A DNA stretch of 5,253 nt from Stenotrophomonas maltophilia (GTDB lineage: Bacteria; Pseudomonadota; Gammaproteobacteria; Xanthomonadales; Xanthomonadaceae): the NCBI GenBank assembly GCA_002386405.1, contig DGIP01000165.1, positions 540-5,792 of the forward strand, read 5' to 3'. Every line of letters begins with the position of its first letter. Position 1 is the first letter of the stretch. The position numbers and the translations under genes were made by a program. Below are positions 1 to 5,253 of the stretch, in pieces. The notes beneath the pieces are model-generated. The model was not told the DNA's origin. It worked only from the letters and a program-made list of their open reading frames with translations, and ran no database searches.

Positions 1-645
1 AACAGCGCGGAGTGGCAGGCGTTTATCAACGCGCTGACCACCAACCTGACCGCGTTCTTCCGCGAACCGCACCATTTCGAGAAGCTCGACACCGAGCTGC
101 GCGCGCGGGCCGGCCACGGCACCCTGCAGCTGTGGTCGTGCGCGGCCTCCACCGGCGAAGAGCCCTACTCCATGGCGATCACCGCCTGCGAAGCGTTCGG
201 CACGCTGAAGCCGCCGGTGCGCATCCTCGCCACCGATGTGGACACCCAGGTGCTGGCCACCGCCAGCCGTGGCGTGTATGCCATCGACCGCGTATCGGGC
301 CTGGACCCGGCGATCAAGAAGCGGTACTTCCAGCGCGGCAGCGGCCCCAATGAAGGCCAGTGCCGCGTGCATCCGGCGCTGCGCGAGCTGATCGACTTCC
401 GCCCGCTCAACCTGCTGGCCCCCCGCTACGACGTGGGCGGTCCGTTCGACGCGCTGTTCTGCCGCAACGTCATGATCTATTTCGACAAGCCCACCCAGCG
501 CGGCATCCTGTCGCGGCTGATCCAGCACATGGGCGACGATGGCCTGCTCTACACCGGCCACTCGGAGAACTACCTGCACGCCGCCGACCTGATCCAGCCG
601 TGCGGTCGCACCCTGTACAAGCGCGCGCCCGGAGCCCCGGCATGA
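1..645 (+). CDS. cheR: CheR, chemoreceptor glutamate methyltransferase (5' end missing)
   Basis: SAM-dependent methyltransferase that methylates glutamates on the cytoplasmic domain of chemoreceptors, opposing CheB during adaptation. The reading frame is open from base 1, so the gene starts before the window. 214 residues are visible, against about 280 for a typical CheR, so roughly the first 60-70 (the small N-terminal helical domain) are missing. Visible in order: the family block TNLTAFFRE (fragment residues 14-22), the SAM-binding motif [12 protein letters not shown], the acidic strand [11 protein letters not shown], then FRPLNLL, the conserved CRNVMIYF, and the C-terminal [10 protein letters not shown] strand. 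The stop TGA (643-645) overlaps the ATG of cheD by four bases (ATGA), so the two genes are probably translationally coupled. The ATG at 172 lies inside the SAM-binding domain and is not a real start. The family call is secure. Confidence 0.96.
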   Translation, partial: NSAEWQAFINALTTNLTAFFREPHHFEKLDTELRARAGHGTLQLWSCAASTGEEPYSMAITACEAFGTLKPPVRILATDVDTQVLATASRGVYAIDRVSGLDPAIKKRYFQRGSGPNEGQCRVHPALRELIDFRPLNLLAPRYDVGGPFDALFCRNVMIYFDKPTQRGILSRLIQHMGDDGLLYTGHSENYLHAADLIQPCGRTLYKRAPGAPA

Positions 646-1238
646 ACCTGGCCGCCCGCCCCGACGATGTGATGCGTTACTTCGACAGCCGCTTCAAGGT
701 CACCGCCGCCAAGCTGCTGCCCACCCAGTACCTGGTGGTGGACGACGACACCGCGCTGACCACCACCCTGGGCTCGTGCGTGGCCGCGTGCCTGCGCGAC
801 CCGGTGCTGAAGATCGGCGGCATGAACCACTTCCTGCTGCCCGAAGGCAATGTCGGCGATGGTGCCCCGGCGCGCTACGGCAGCTATGCAATGGAACTGC
901 TGATCAACGACCTGCTCAAGCGCGGCGCACACCGCAAGCGCCTGGAGGCCAAGGTGTTCGGCGGTGCCAACGTGCTCAAGGGCTTCACCAGCAACCCGGT
1001 GGGCACCCGCAACGCGGAGTTCGTGCGCCAGTACCTGCAGGCCGAGCACATTCCCGTGCTGGCCGAGGACCTGTGCGGCATCCACCCGCGCAAGGTGTGG
1101 TTCTTCGCCGACACCGGCCGCGTGGTGGTGCAGCGCCTGCCGCACGCCCACGAAGCTGAAGTGGCGGCGACCGAATCTGCCGTGCGTGCCCGCCTGTCCA
1201 AGGCCCCGGTTACCGGTGGCGTGGAGCTGTTCGAATGA
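642..1238 (+). CDS. cheD: CheD, chemoreceptor glutamine deamidase
   Basis: A cytoplasmic 198-residue enzyme that converts specific receptor glutamines to glutamate so that they can be methylated. In other bacteria it also partners with CheC, which is not seen here. The cysteine-hydrolase core is visible: TTTLGSCVA with Cys46, GGMNHFLLP with His63, and Thr40. The spacings (Thr-Cys 6, Cys-His 17) match the Thr/Cys/His triad known from Thermotoga CheD. Other family blocks are [19 protein letters not shown] and GTRN. About 30 residues precede the core, longer than in minimal CheD proteins. The ATG at 642 is preceded by GGAG at 631-634, with seven bases between, and sits in the cheR stop. The frame is open further upstream, but that part runs inside cheR and is not coding. 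The stop overlaps the cheB start by four bases. Confidence 0.95.
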   Translation: MNLAARPDDVMRYFDSRFKVTAAKLLPTQYLVVDDDTALTTTLGSCVAACLRDPVLKIGGMNHFLLPEGNVGDGAPARYGSYAMELLINDLLKRGAHRKRLEAKVFGGANVLKGFTSNPVGTRNAEFVRQYLQAEHIPVLAEDLCGIHPRKVWFFADTGRVVVQRLPHAHEAEVAATESAVRARLSKAPVTGGVELFE

Positions 1239-2302
1239 TCACCGGTTCACCCTGCAGGGTTTTGATCGTCGACGATTCGGCGGTGGTGCGGCAGATGCTG
1301 AGCGAGATCCTCGCCAGCGACCCGGCCATCGAAGTGGTCGGCACCGCGGCCGATCCGTTGCTGGCGCGCGAGAAGATCAAGCGCCTGGCCCCGGACGTGA
1401 TCACGCTGGATGTGGAAATGCCGCGCATGGATGGGCTGGCATTCCTGGAAAACCTGATGCGCCTGCACCCGCTGCCGGTGGTGATGATCTCCTCGCTGAC
1501 CGAGCGCGGCGCCGACACCACCCTGCAGGCGCTGGCGCTGGGCGCGGTGGATTTCATCTCCAAGCCCAAGTTCGACGTGGCGCGAGGCCTGCAGGGCTAT
1601 GCCGAAGAGATCATCGGCAAGGTCAAGATGGCCGCGCGCTCGCGCGTGCGCACCCTGGCCCGCCCGATCACCCCGCGCATCACCCTGGACGCCGTGGCGC
1701 CCTCGCCCGCGCGTTCGATCCAGTTCCGTACCACCGACCGCCTGATCGCCATCGGCGCCTCGGCCGGCGGTACCGAAGCGCTGCGCGTGGTGCTTGAAGG
1801 CCTGCCGGCCGACGCCCCGGCGGTGGTGCTCACCCAGCACCTGCCGGCCACCTTCAGCACCGCGTTTGCCGAACGCCTGGACCGCCACTCGGCGATGTCC
1901 GTGCGCGAAGCCAGCGATGGCGAAGCCGTGCTGCCTGGCCATGCCTACCTGCCACCCGGCGGCAAGCACCTGCGGGTGATCCGTGACGGTGCGCGCTGGC
2001 GCTGCCGGGTGGATGACGGCCCGGCCGTGAACCGGCACAAGCCCGCGGTGGACGTGCTGTTCCGCTCCGTGGCCGAGAGTGCGGGTGCCAACGCCATCGG
2101 CGCGATCCTCACCGGCATGGGCGACGACGGCGCGCGTGGGCTGCTGGAACTGAAGAACGTAGGCGCACCCACCCTGGTCCAGGACGAAGCCACCAGCGTG
2201 GTCTGGGGCATGCCAGGCGCCGCCTTCAAGCTCGGCGCCACCGACGAGCAGGTCCCGCTCGAGCGGATCGCCGAACGCCTGATGGCACTCGCGCGGGGTT
2301 GA
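1235..2302 (+). CDS. cheB: CheB, chemoreceptor methylesterase / glutamine deamidase response regulator
   Basis: A 355-residue two-domain protein, close to the 349 of E. coli CheB. It removes methyl groups from receptor glutamates after phosphorylation by CheA. Residues about 8-125 form the receiver domain: acidic pair Asp13-Asp14, phospho-acceptor Asp59 in [11 protein letters not shown], Ser87 in the switch position, and Lys110 in SKPK. An arginine-rich, proline-containing linker runs from about 130 to 168. The esterase domain follows, with Ser176 in GASAGG, His202 in TQHLP and Asp298 in GMGDDG. These lie exactly 12 residues later than E. coli Ser164, His190 and Asp286, so the catalytic triad is intact. 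The ATG at 1235 overlaps the cheD stop (ATGA), with GGAG at 1223-1226 eight bases upstream. It is the last gene of the plus-strand operon in view and is followed by the repeat-filled gap. Confidence 0.98.
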   Translation: MITGSPCRVLIVDDSAVVRQMLSEILASDPAIEVVGTAADPLLAREKIKRLAPDVITLDVEMPRMDGLAFLENLMRLHPLPVVMISSLTERGADTTLQALALGAVDFISKPKFDVARGLQGYAEEIIGKVKMAARSRVRTLARPITPRITLDAVAPSPARSIQFRTTDRLIAIGASAGGTEALRVVLEGLPADAPAVVLTQHLPATFSTAFAERLDRHSAMSVREASDGEAVLPGHAYLPPGGKHLRVIRDGARWRCRVDDGPAVNRHKPAVDVLFRSVAESAGANAIGAILTGMGDDGARGLLELKNVGAPTLVQDEATSVVWGMPGAAFKLGATDEQVPLERIAERLMALARG

Positions 2303-2333
2303 TCCGACGAAATCCGGATGCTGGGCTGGGTAG

Positions 2334-2352
2334 GGTCGGTTCCCAAACGACC
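2334..2352 (+). other. Left REP hairpin
   Basis: The stem pairs 2334-2338 (GGTCG) with 2348-2352 (CGACC). G2339 is bulged, T2340-T2341 pair with A2346-A2347, and the loop is CCCA at 2342-2345. The GTAG head is at 2330-2333, directly before the stem. Confidence 0.75.
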
Positions 2353-2461
2353 GCCGGTTGCGGCTCCGGGTTCATTGACGCATGGACCCCGAACGGAACC
2401 GGCGTCGGCACGTTCGCTCCGCCACAGTTCCATGCCCCAATGCACCAATCACCACCCCGGC

Positions 2462-2480
2462 GGTCGATTGGGATGCGACC
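2462..2480 (-). other. Right REP hairpin
   Basis: On the minus strand the stem pairs GGTCG (2480-2476) with CGACC (2466-2462). The bulge is the base at 2475, two A-T/T-A pairs follow (2474-2473 with 2468-2467), and the loop is CCCA (2472-2469). The GTAG head is at 2484-2481 on the minus strand. The structure is the same as the left hairpin, with covarying pairs. Confidence 0.75.
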
Positions 2481-2485
2481 CTACC

Positions 2486-2501
2486 AAAGGCCGCTGCGGC
2501 C
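2486..2501 (-). terminator. Possible weak intrinsic terminator after ligI
   Basis: On the minus strand, 6 bases after the ligI stop codon, a GGCCG/CGGCC stem of 5 bp with a 3-base loop (2489-2501) is followed by TTT (2488-2486). The stem is very GC-rich but the T run is short, so termination may be partial or may rely on the neighbouring REP hairpins. Inferred from structure only. Confidence 0.4.
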
Positions 2502-2507
2502 GCACGA

Positions 2508-3395
2508 TTATCCCCAGTACAACCGCATAGGGTTGTCCACCAGCAGTTTCTGCTGCTGGTCGGCGGTCACCGCAATCCGTGGAATGAAGTCCACCAGCTT
2601 GCCGTCATCGGGCATGTGCGACTTCAGGTTCGGATGCGGCCAGTCCGTACCCCACAGCACCCGGTCCGGGAACTGCTCCACGAGGTGCCGTGCGAACGGC
2701 ACCACATCGTCGTAATCCGGTGGGCCCGACTGCGACAGCCGCTCCGGGCAGCTCACCTTGCTCCACACGTTCGGGTGCTCCCGCATCAACCGCACGAAAC
2801 GCTGGAACTCCGGCCCGTCCACCGGCTGGGTCACGTCCGGCCGACCCATGTGGTCCACCACCACCGTGGTCGGCAGCGAAGTGAAGAACTCCCAGCGCTC
2901 GGCCAGGTCGGCCGCCTCGAAGTACACGACAACATGCCAGCCCAGCGGCGCGATCCGTTCAATGATGGCGTGGTAGTACGCATCCGGCTTCGGGTCCACC
3001 AGCCGCTTCACGAAATTGAAGCGCACCCCGCGCACACCGGCCTCATGCAGCTCGCGCAGTTCATCGTCGGTGACCGTATCGCGTACCGTGGCCACGCCGC
3101 GCGCGCGGCCGTCGGCACTGCGCAGCGCATCCACCAGGGCCCGGTTGTCGGCACCGTGGCAGGTCGCCTGCACGATCACGTTGCGCTCGAACCCAAGAAG
3201 ATCGCGCAGCGCGAACAGCTGCGCCTTGCCCGCATCGCAGGGCGTGTACTTGCGCTCGGGCGCATACGGGAACTGGTCCCCCGGGCCGAACACGTGGCAA
3301 TGCGCATCCACCGCGCCAGGCGGCGGTACGAATACCGGCCGGCTCGGGTCCGGGCAGAAATCCAGCCAATCGGCATCTTTCACGAACTTCGCCAT
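2508..3395 (-). CDS. ligI: 2-pyrone-4,6-dicarboxylate (PDC) hydrolase, LigI-type amidohydrolase
   Basis: Cytoplasmic TIM-barrel hydrolase (EC 3.1.1.57) of the amidohydrolase superfamily. It opens the lactone PDC to 4-oxalomesaconate, reversibly, in protocatechuate 4,5-cleavage and related aromatic pathways. The 295-residue length is close to Sphingobium LigI (about 293). Visible landmarks match LigI from memory: PPPGAVDAHCHVFGP with His32 and His34, Tyr50, RGVRFNFVKRLVD with Arg125 and Arg131, Tyr158 in VVVYFEA, DHMGRPDV with His182 and Arg185, and WGTDWPHPN with the catalytic Asp251 and Asn256. The ending NPMRLYWG is also typical of the enzyme. LigI is known to work without a metal, unlike most of its superfamily. 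The ATG overlaps the ligJ stop by one base (TAATG), and a purine-rich GAGGGGG at 3407-3401 ends five bases before it. The match in all substrate-binding positions favours LigI over a generic amidohydrolase. Confidence 0.92.
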   Translation of the reverse strand: MAKFVKDADWLDFCPDPSRPVFVPPPGAVDAHCHVFGPGDQFPYAPERKYTPCDAGKAQLFALRDLLGFERNVIVQATCHGADNRALVDALRSADGRARGVATVRDTVTDDELRELHEAGVRGVRFNFVKRLVDPKPDAYYHAIIERIAPLGWHVVVYFEAADLAERWEFFTSLPTTVVVDHMGRPDVTQPVDGPEFQRFVRLMREHPNVWSKVSCPERLSQSGPPDYDDVVPFARHLVEQFPDRVLWGTDWPHPNLKSHMPDDGKLVDFIPRIAVTADQQQKLLVDNPMRLYWG

Positions 3396-4417
3396 TACAG
3401 CCCCCTCGCCTTCAGCTGCGCATCCAGCCGCGGGTACACCCGGCGCGCGTTGCCCGACAGCACCTTGCTGCGATCCGCCGCCGACAGCCCCAGCGCTTCC
3501 ACATAGCGCAGGGTGTCATCGAAGTACTGCCCGGTTTCCGGGTCGATGCCACGTACCGCGCCGACCATTTCCGAGCCGAACAGGATGTTGTCGATGTCGA
3601 TCACCTTGAACAGCAGGTCAATACCCGGCTGATGGTAAACGCAGGTGTCGAAGAACACATTCTTCATCACATGCTCATTCAGCGGCGGCTTGCCCAGCAT
3701 GTCGGCCAGGCCACGGAAGCGGCCCCAGTGATAGGGCACCGCGCCGCCGCCGTGTGGAATGATGAAGCGCAGCTCCGGGAAGTCACGGAACAGGTCGCCC
3801 TGCAGGAACTGCATGAACGCGGTGGTGTCGGCATTGAGGTAGTGCGCGCCGGTGGCGTGGAAATTGGCATTGCAGCTGCCCGAGACATGCACCATGGCCG
3901 GCACGTCCAGCTCCACCATCTTCTCGAAGAACGGGTACCAGGCGCGGTCGGTCAGCGGCAGCCCATTCCAGTGGCCGCCAGATGGGTCCGGATTGAGGTT
4001 GCAGCCGACAAAACCCAGCTCGTTGACGCAGCGCTCCAGTTCGGCGATCGAGTTGGCGATGGGCACGCCGGGCGACTGCGGCAGCTGGCACACGCCAATG
4101 AAGGTCTCCGGGTACAGCGCCACCACCCGCGCGATCAGGTCGTTGCAGCGCCGGGTCCATTCCGCGCTCACCGCCTCATCGCCGATGTGGTGGGCCATGG
4201 TGCTGGCGCGCGGCGAGAAGATCGTCATGTCCGCGCCGCGCTCGCGCAGCAGCCGCAGCTGGTTGCCTTCCACGCTGTCGCGCAGTTCGTCGTCGCTGAT
4301 CACCGGGTACACCGGCGCCGGCAGCGAGGGGTCGTTGAAATGGGCCACCTGCGCCTTGCGGAACGCGTCGTGGCTGGCGGGGGCGGTCGTGTAGTGACCG
4401 TGGCAATCGATGATCAT
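3395..4417 (-). CDS. ligJ: 4-oxalomesaconate hydratase, LigJ-type
   Basis: A 340-residue zinc-dependent hydratase (EC 4.2.1.83) of the amidohydrolase superfamily. It adds water to the LigI product, in its 2-keto-4-carboxy-3-hexenedioate form, to give 4-carboxy-4-hydroxy-2-oxoadipate, which LigK-type aldolase splits to pyruvate and oxaloacetate. Key segments: MIIDCHGHYTTAP (His6, His8), FSPRAS, NLNPDPSGGHW, MVHVS (His177), HYLNADTTAFMQ, IPHGGGAVPYHWGRFRG (His222), DTCVYHQPGIDLL and SEMVGAVRGIDP (Glu283). His6, His8, His177 and Glu283 sit where LigJ metal ligands are known, as I recall them. I chose ATG 4417 over GTG 4444: the protein then begins like known LigJ (about 341 residues), and GAGG ends six bases upstream. 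The gene starts 23 bases after the porin stop and overlaps ligI by one base, so it is mid-operon. Confidence 0.93.
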   Translation of the reverse strand: MIIDCHGHYTTAPASHDAFRKAQVAHFNDPSLPAPVYPVISDDELRDSVEGNQLRLLRERGADMTIFSPRASTMAHHIGDEAVSAEWTRRCNDLIARVVALYPETFIGVCQLPQSPGVPIANSIAELERCVNELGFVGCNLNPDPSGGHWNGLPLTDRAWYPFFEKMVELDVPAMVHVSGSCNANFHATGAHYLNADTTAFMQFLQGDLFRDFPELRFIIPHGGGAVPYHWGRFRGLADMLGKPPLNEHVMKNVFFDTCVYHQPGIDLLFKVIDIDNILFGSEMVGAVRGIDPETGQYFDDTLRYVEALGLSAADRSKVLSGNARRVYPRLDAQLKARGL

Positions 4418-4440
4418 CAGGGGCCTCGTGGGGGGAGGAA

Positions 4441-5253
4441 TCACCAGCCGAACAGCTGGGCAAAATGCACATCCACGCGCAGCCCGACGATCAGCGCGTC
4501 GGGAATGTCGGTGGTACGGGTCGGCGCGTAGATCGGGTCGGGGTTGATCACATACTGCAGGTTGGGCATCAGCCGGATGCCCTTGTGCACCGCCCAGCCA
4601 TAGCTGAGCTCGGCGATGATCTCGTCGGCATTCGGCGCACCGCTGCCGCCATTGCGTGCGCGGCGGTCGCGCAGGAAGGCGATCTGCTCATCGCTGAAGT
4701 GGGTGTTGGAGACGAACATCGCCAACGTGTCCTGATCGCGGCCGGCGAAGGTGCCGGTCTTGACGAAGCCGACCGCGGCGAACTGATCCACCGGCGCTTC
4801 ATTGCCGGTGTTCACGTAGGCGCGGGCGAACAGCGCCAGGTTGCGCTTGCCCTCGCCGCGCCACACGGTCTGGTCGGCCATCGCGTACCAGCCCGCGCGT
4901 GCGCCCTCCTGCATCACCGTGGGCTTGCCGGTCAGCGCGGCCGAGTTGCCGTTGGCGTCGAAGTAGGAGCTCTTGCCGCCATCAGTGTTGCGGTACATGC
5001 CCACGCGGTAGGTGCGCGGCAGCCGGTCGTTGGCGAAGCTGGTCTGGTAGCCGGCCTCATAGGCGGTGATGGTGCCGGTGCCCTCGCCCACCGAGAAGTC
5101 CAGGCCGTTCTTGCCGGCCTTGTTCAGCTCGTTGTTGTAGTCGAACGCCCCGCCCTGCACATACCAGCGATCATTCACGTCGTAGCGCAGGATGCCGGCC
5201 CAGGACGAGTTCGGGAATGCGGTGATGCCCAGGTCGGCACGCGATGAGTTCAC
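4441..5253 (-). CDS. OprB-family outer-membrane porin (5' end missing)
   Basis: The C-terminal 270 residues of an outer-membrane beta-barrel. The frame is open through the right edge, so the start, signal peptide and probably 130-200 N-terminal residues are missing. The GTG at the edge is only an internal codon. The fragment alternates polar and hydrophobic residues in beta-strand fashion with Gly/Asn/Asp-rich turns. It carries segments typical of carbohydrate-selective OprB porins: WAGILRYDVNDRWYVQGG, EAGYQTSF, GWYAMADQTVWR, LSYGWAVHKGIRLMPNLQYV and the closing strand LIVGLRVDVHF. It ends Phe-Gly-Trp, an aromatic last residue as expected for BAM recognition, though the AQLFGW tail after the strand is slightly unusual. 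It is the first visible gene of the ligJ-ligI operon. That context suggests uptake of an aromatic acid or a related substrate rather than a sugar, but the substrate cannot be read from the sequence. Confidence 0.8.
   Translation of the reverse strand: MNSSRADLGITAFPNSSWAGILRYDVNDRWYVQGGAFDYNNELNKAGKNGLDFSVGEGTGTITAYEAGYQTSFANDRLPRTYRVGMYRNTDGGKSSYFDANGNSAALTGKPTVMQEGARAGWYAMADQTVWRGEGKRNLALFARAYVNTGNEAPVDQFAAVGFVKTGTFAGRDQDTLAMFVSNTHFSDEQIAFLRDRRARNGGSGAPNADEIIAELSYGWAVHKGIRLMPNLQYVINPDPIYAPTRTTDIPDALIVGLRVDVHFAQLFGW

Larger units (their letters stand above)
2329..2485. repeat. Inverted pair of GTAG-type REP palindromes (BIME-like), imperfect 157-bp inverted repeat
   Basis: The outer arms 2329-2357 and 2457-2485 are inverted copies matching at 26 of 29 bases. 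Read inward, each begins GGTAG and forms a hairpin with stem GGTCG/CGACC, one bulged base, two further pairs and the loop CCCA. Two of the three differences are compensatory (TT with AA in the left copy, AT with AT in the right copy), and the third is the bulged base. Weaker inverted similarity continues inward: 2374-2386 against 2429-2441 matches at 11 of 13 bases, including an exact 7-bp pair (2380-2386 with 2429-2435). About 42 bp remain as the central loop. GTAG-headed REPs, linked to RAYT transposases, are known from Stenotrophomonas (SMAG elements) and Xanthomonas. I assign this pair to that class by its form, not by a database match. It lies between convergent genes, a usual REP site. 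No flanking target duplication is visible. Confidence 0.8.

Noticed and set aside
360..641. Upstream extension of the cheD frame to position 360
   Set aside because: It runs inside the conserved cheR C-terminus in another frame, while ATG 642 has a good ribosome-binding site and the standard CheD N-terminus.
1247..2038. A 263-codon minus-strand open frame opposite cheB
   Set aside because: A shadow of the CheB reading frame. It is His/Gly/Arg/Gln-rich and has no domain.
2329..2485. Insertion sequence or MITE with target-site duplication
   Set aside because: No transposase fragment is present and the bases beside the ends (gggctg and aaaggc) are not a direct repeat. The REP-pair reading explains the hairpins better.
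2299..2715. Small plus-strand open frames (2299-2715, 2318-2530) covering the repeat
   Set aside because: They cross the inverted repeat and the ligI 3' end, have no ribosome-binding site of note, and encode no recognisable protein.
2382..3506. A 374-codon plus-strand open frame opposite ligI
   Set aside because: It is antisense to a well-supported LigI. Its protein is rich in His/Arg/Pro/Val with no recognisable domain, as expected from reverse frames of GC-rich genes.
3632..4531. A 299-codon plus-strand open frame opposite ligJ, and another at 4465-5247 opposite the porin
   Set aside because: Both mirror real genes and show the low-complexity composition of a complement frame with no family motif.
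5251..5253. GTG at the right edge as the porin start codon
   Set aside because: There is no signal peptide after it and the fragment is far shorter than OprB porins, so it is an internal valine codon.
1..5253. tRNA, rRNA, riboswitch, CRISPR or a new defence system
   Set aside because: No cloverleaf, rRNA segment, regularly spaced direct repeats or defence-type domain was seen. All long coding stretches belong to known families.

Overview
The window looks like chromosome of a high-GC gammaproteobacterium, most likely a member of the Xanthomonadaceae (Stenotrophomonas, Xanthomonas or Pseudoxanthomonas). The grounds are strong G/C preference at third codon positions, a cheR-cheD-cheB cluster, and an intergenic pair of GTAG-headed palindromes of the REP type known from that family. 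The genus is inferred, not proven.

Layout. Positions 1-2302 (+ strand) hold the end of a chemotaxis operon: cheR (5' end cut off by the window edge), cheD and cheB. The three genes are joined by two ATGA stop/start overlaps. They encode the receptor-adaptation enzymes: CheR methylates chemoreceptor glutamates, CheB demethylates and deamidates them when phosphorylated by CheA, and CheD deamidates receptor glutamines. The known catalytic residues of CheB and CheD are all visible.

Positions 2303-2507 are a 205-bp gap between convergent genes. It is filled mostly by a 157-bp imperfect inverted repeat (2329-2485). The outer arms are two GTAG-headed hairpins whose differences are compensatory. A small stem-loop with TTT follows the stop codon of the minus-strand operon.

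Positions 2508-5253 (- strand, transcribed right to left) hold a catabolic operon in the order OprB-type porin (5' end cut off), ligJ, ligI. LigI interconverts 2-pyrone-4,6-dicarboxylate and 4-oxalomesaconate, and LigJ carries out the following hydration. These are lower-pathway steps of protocatechuate 4,5-cleavage and gallate catabolism, which lead to pyruvate and oxaloacetate. The porin directly upstream suggests that uptake of the substrate across the outer membrane is co-expressed with its breakdown. The other pathway genes (dioxygenase, LigC, LigU, LigK) are not in view and may lie beyond the right edge.

No RNA gene, CRISPR array, transposase or prophage gene was seen. Nothing here is clearly a new system. 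The most unusual item is the structured inverted repeat between the operons.
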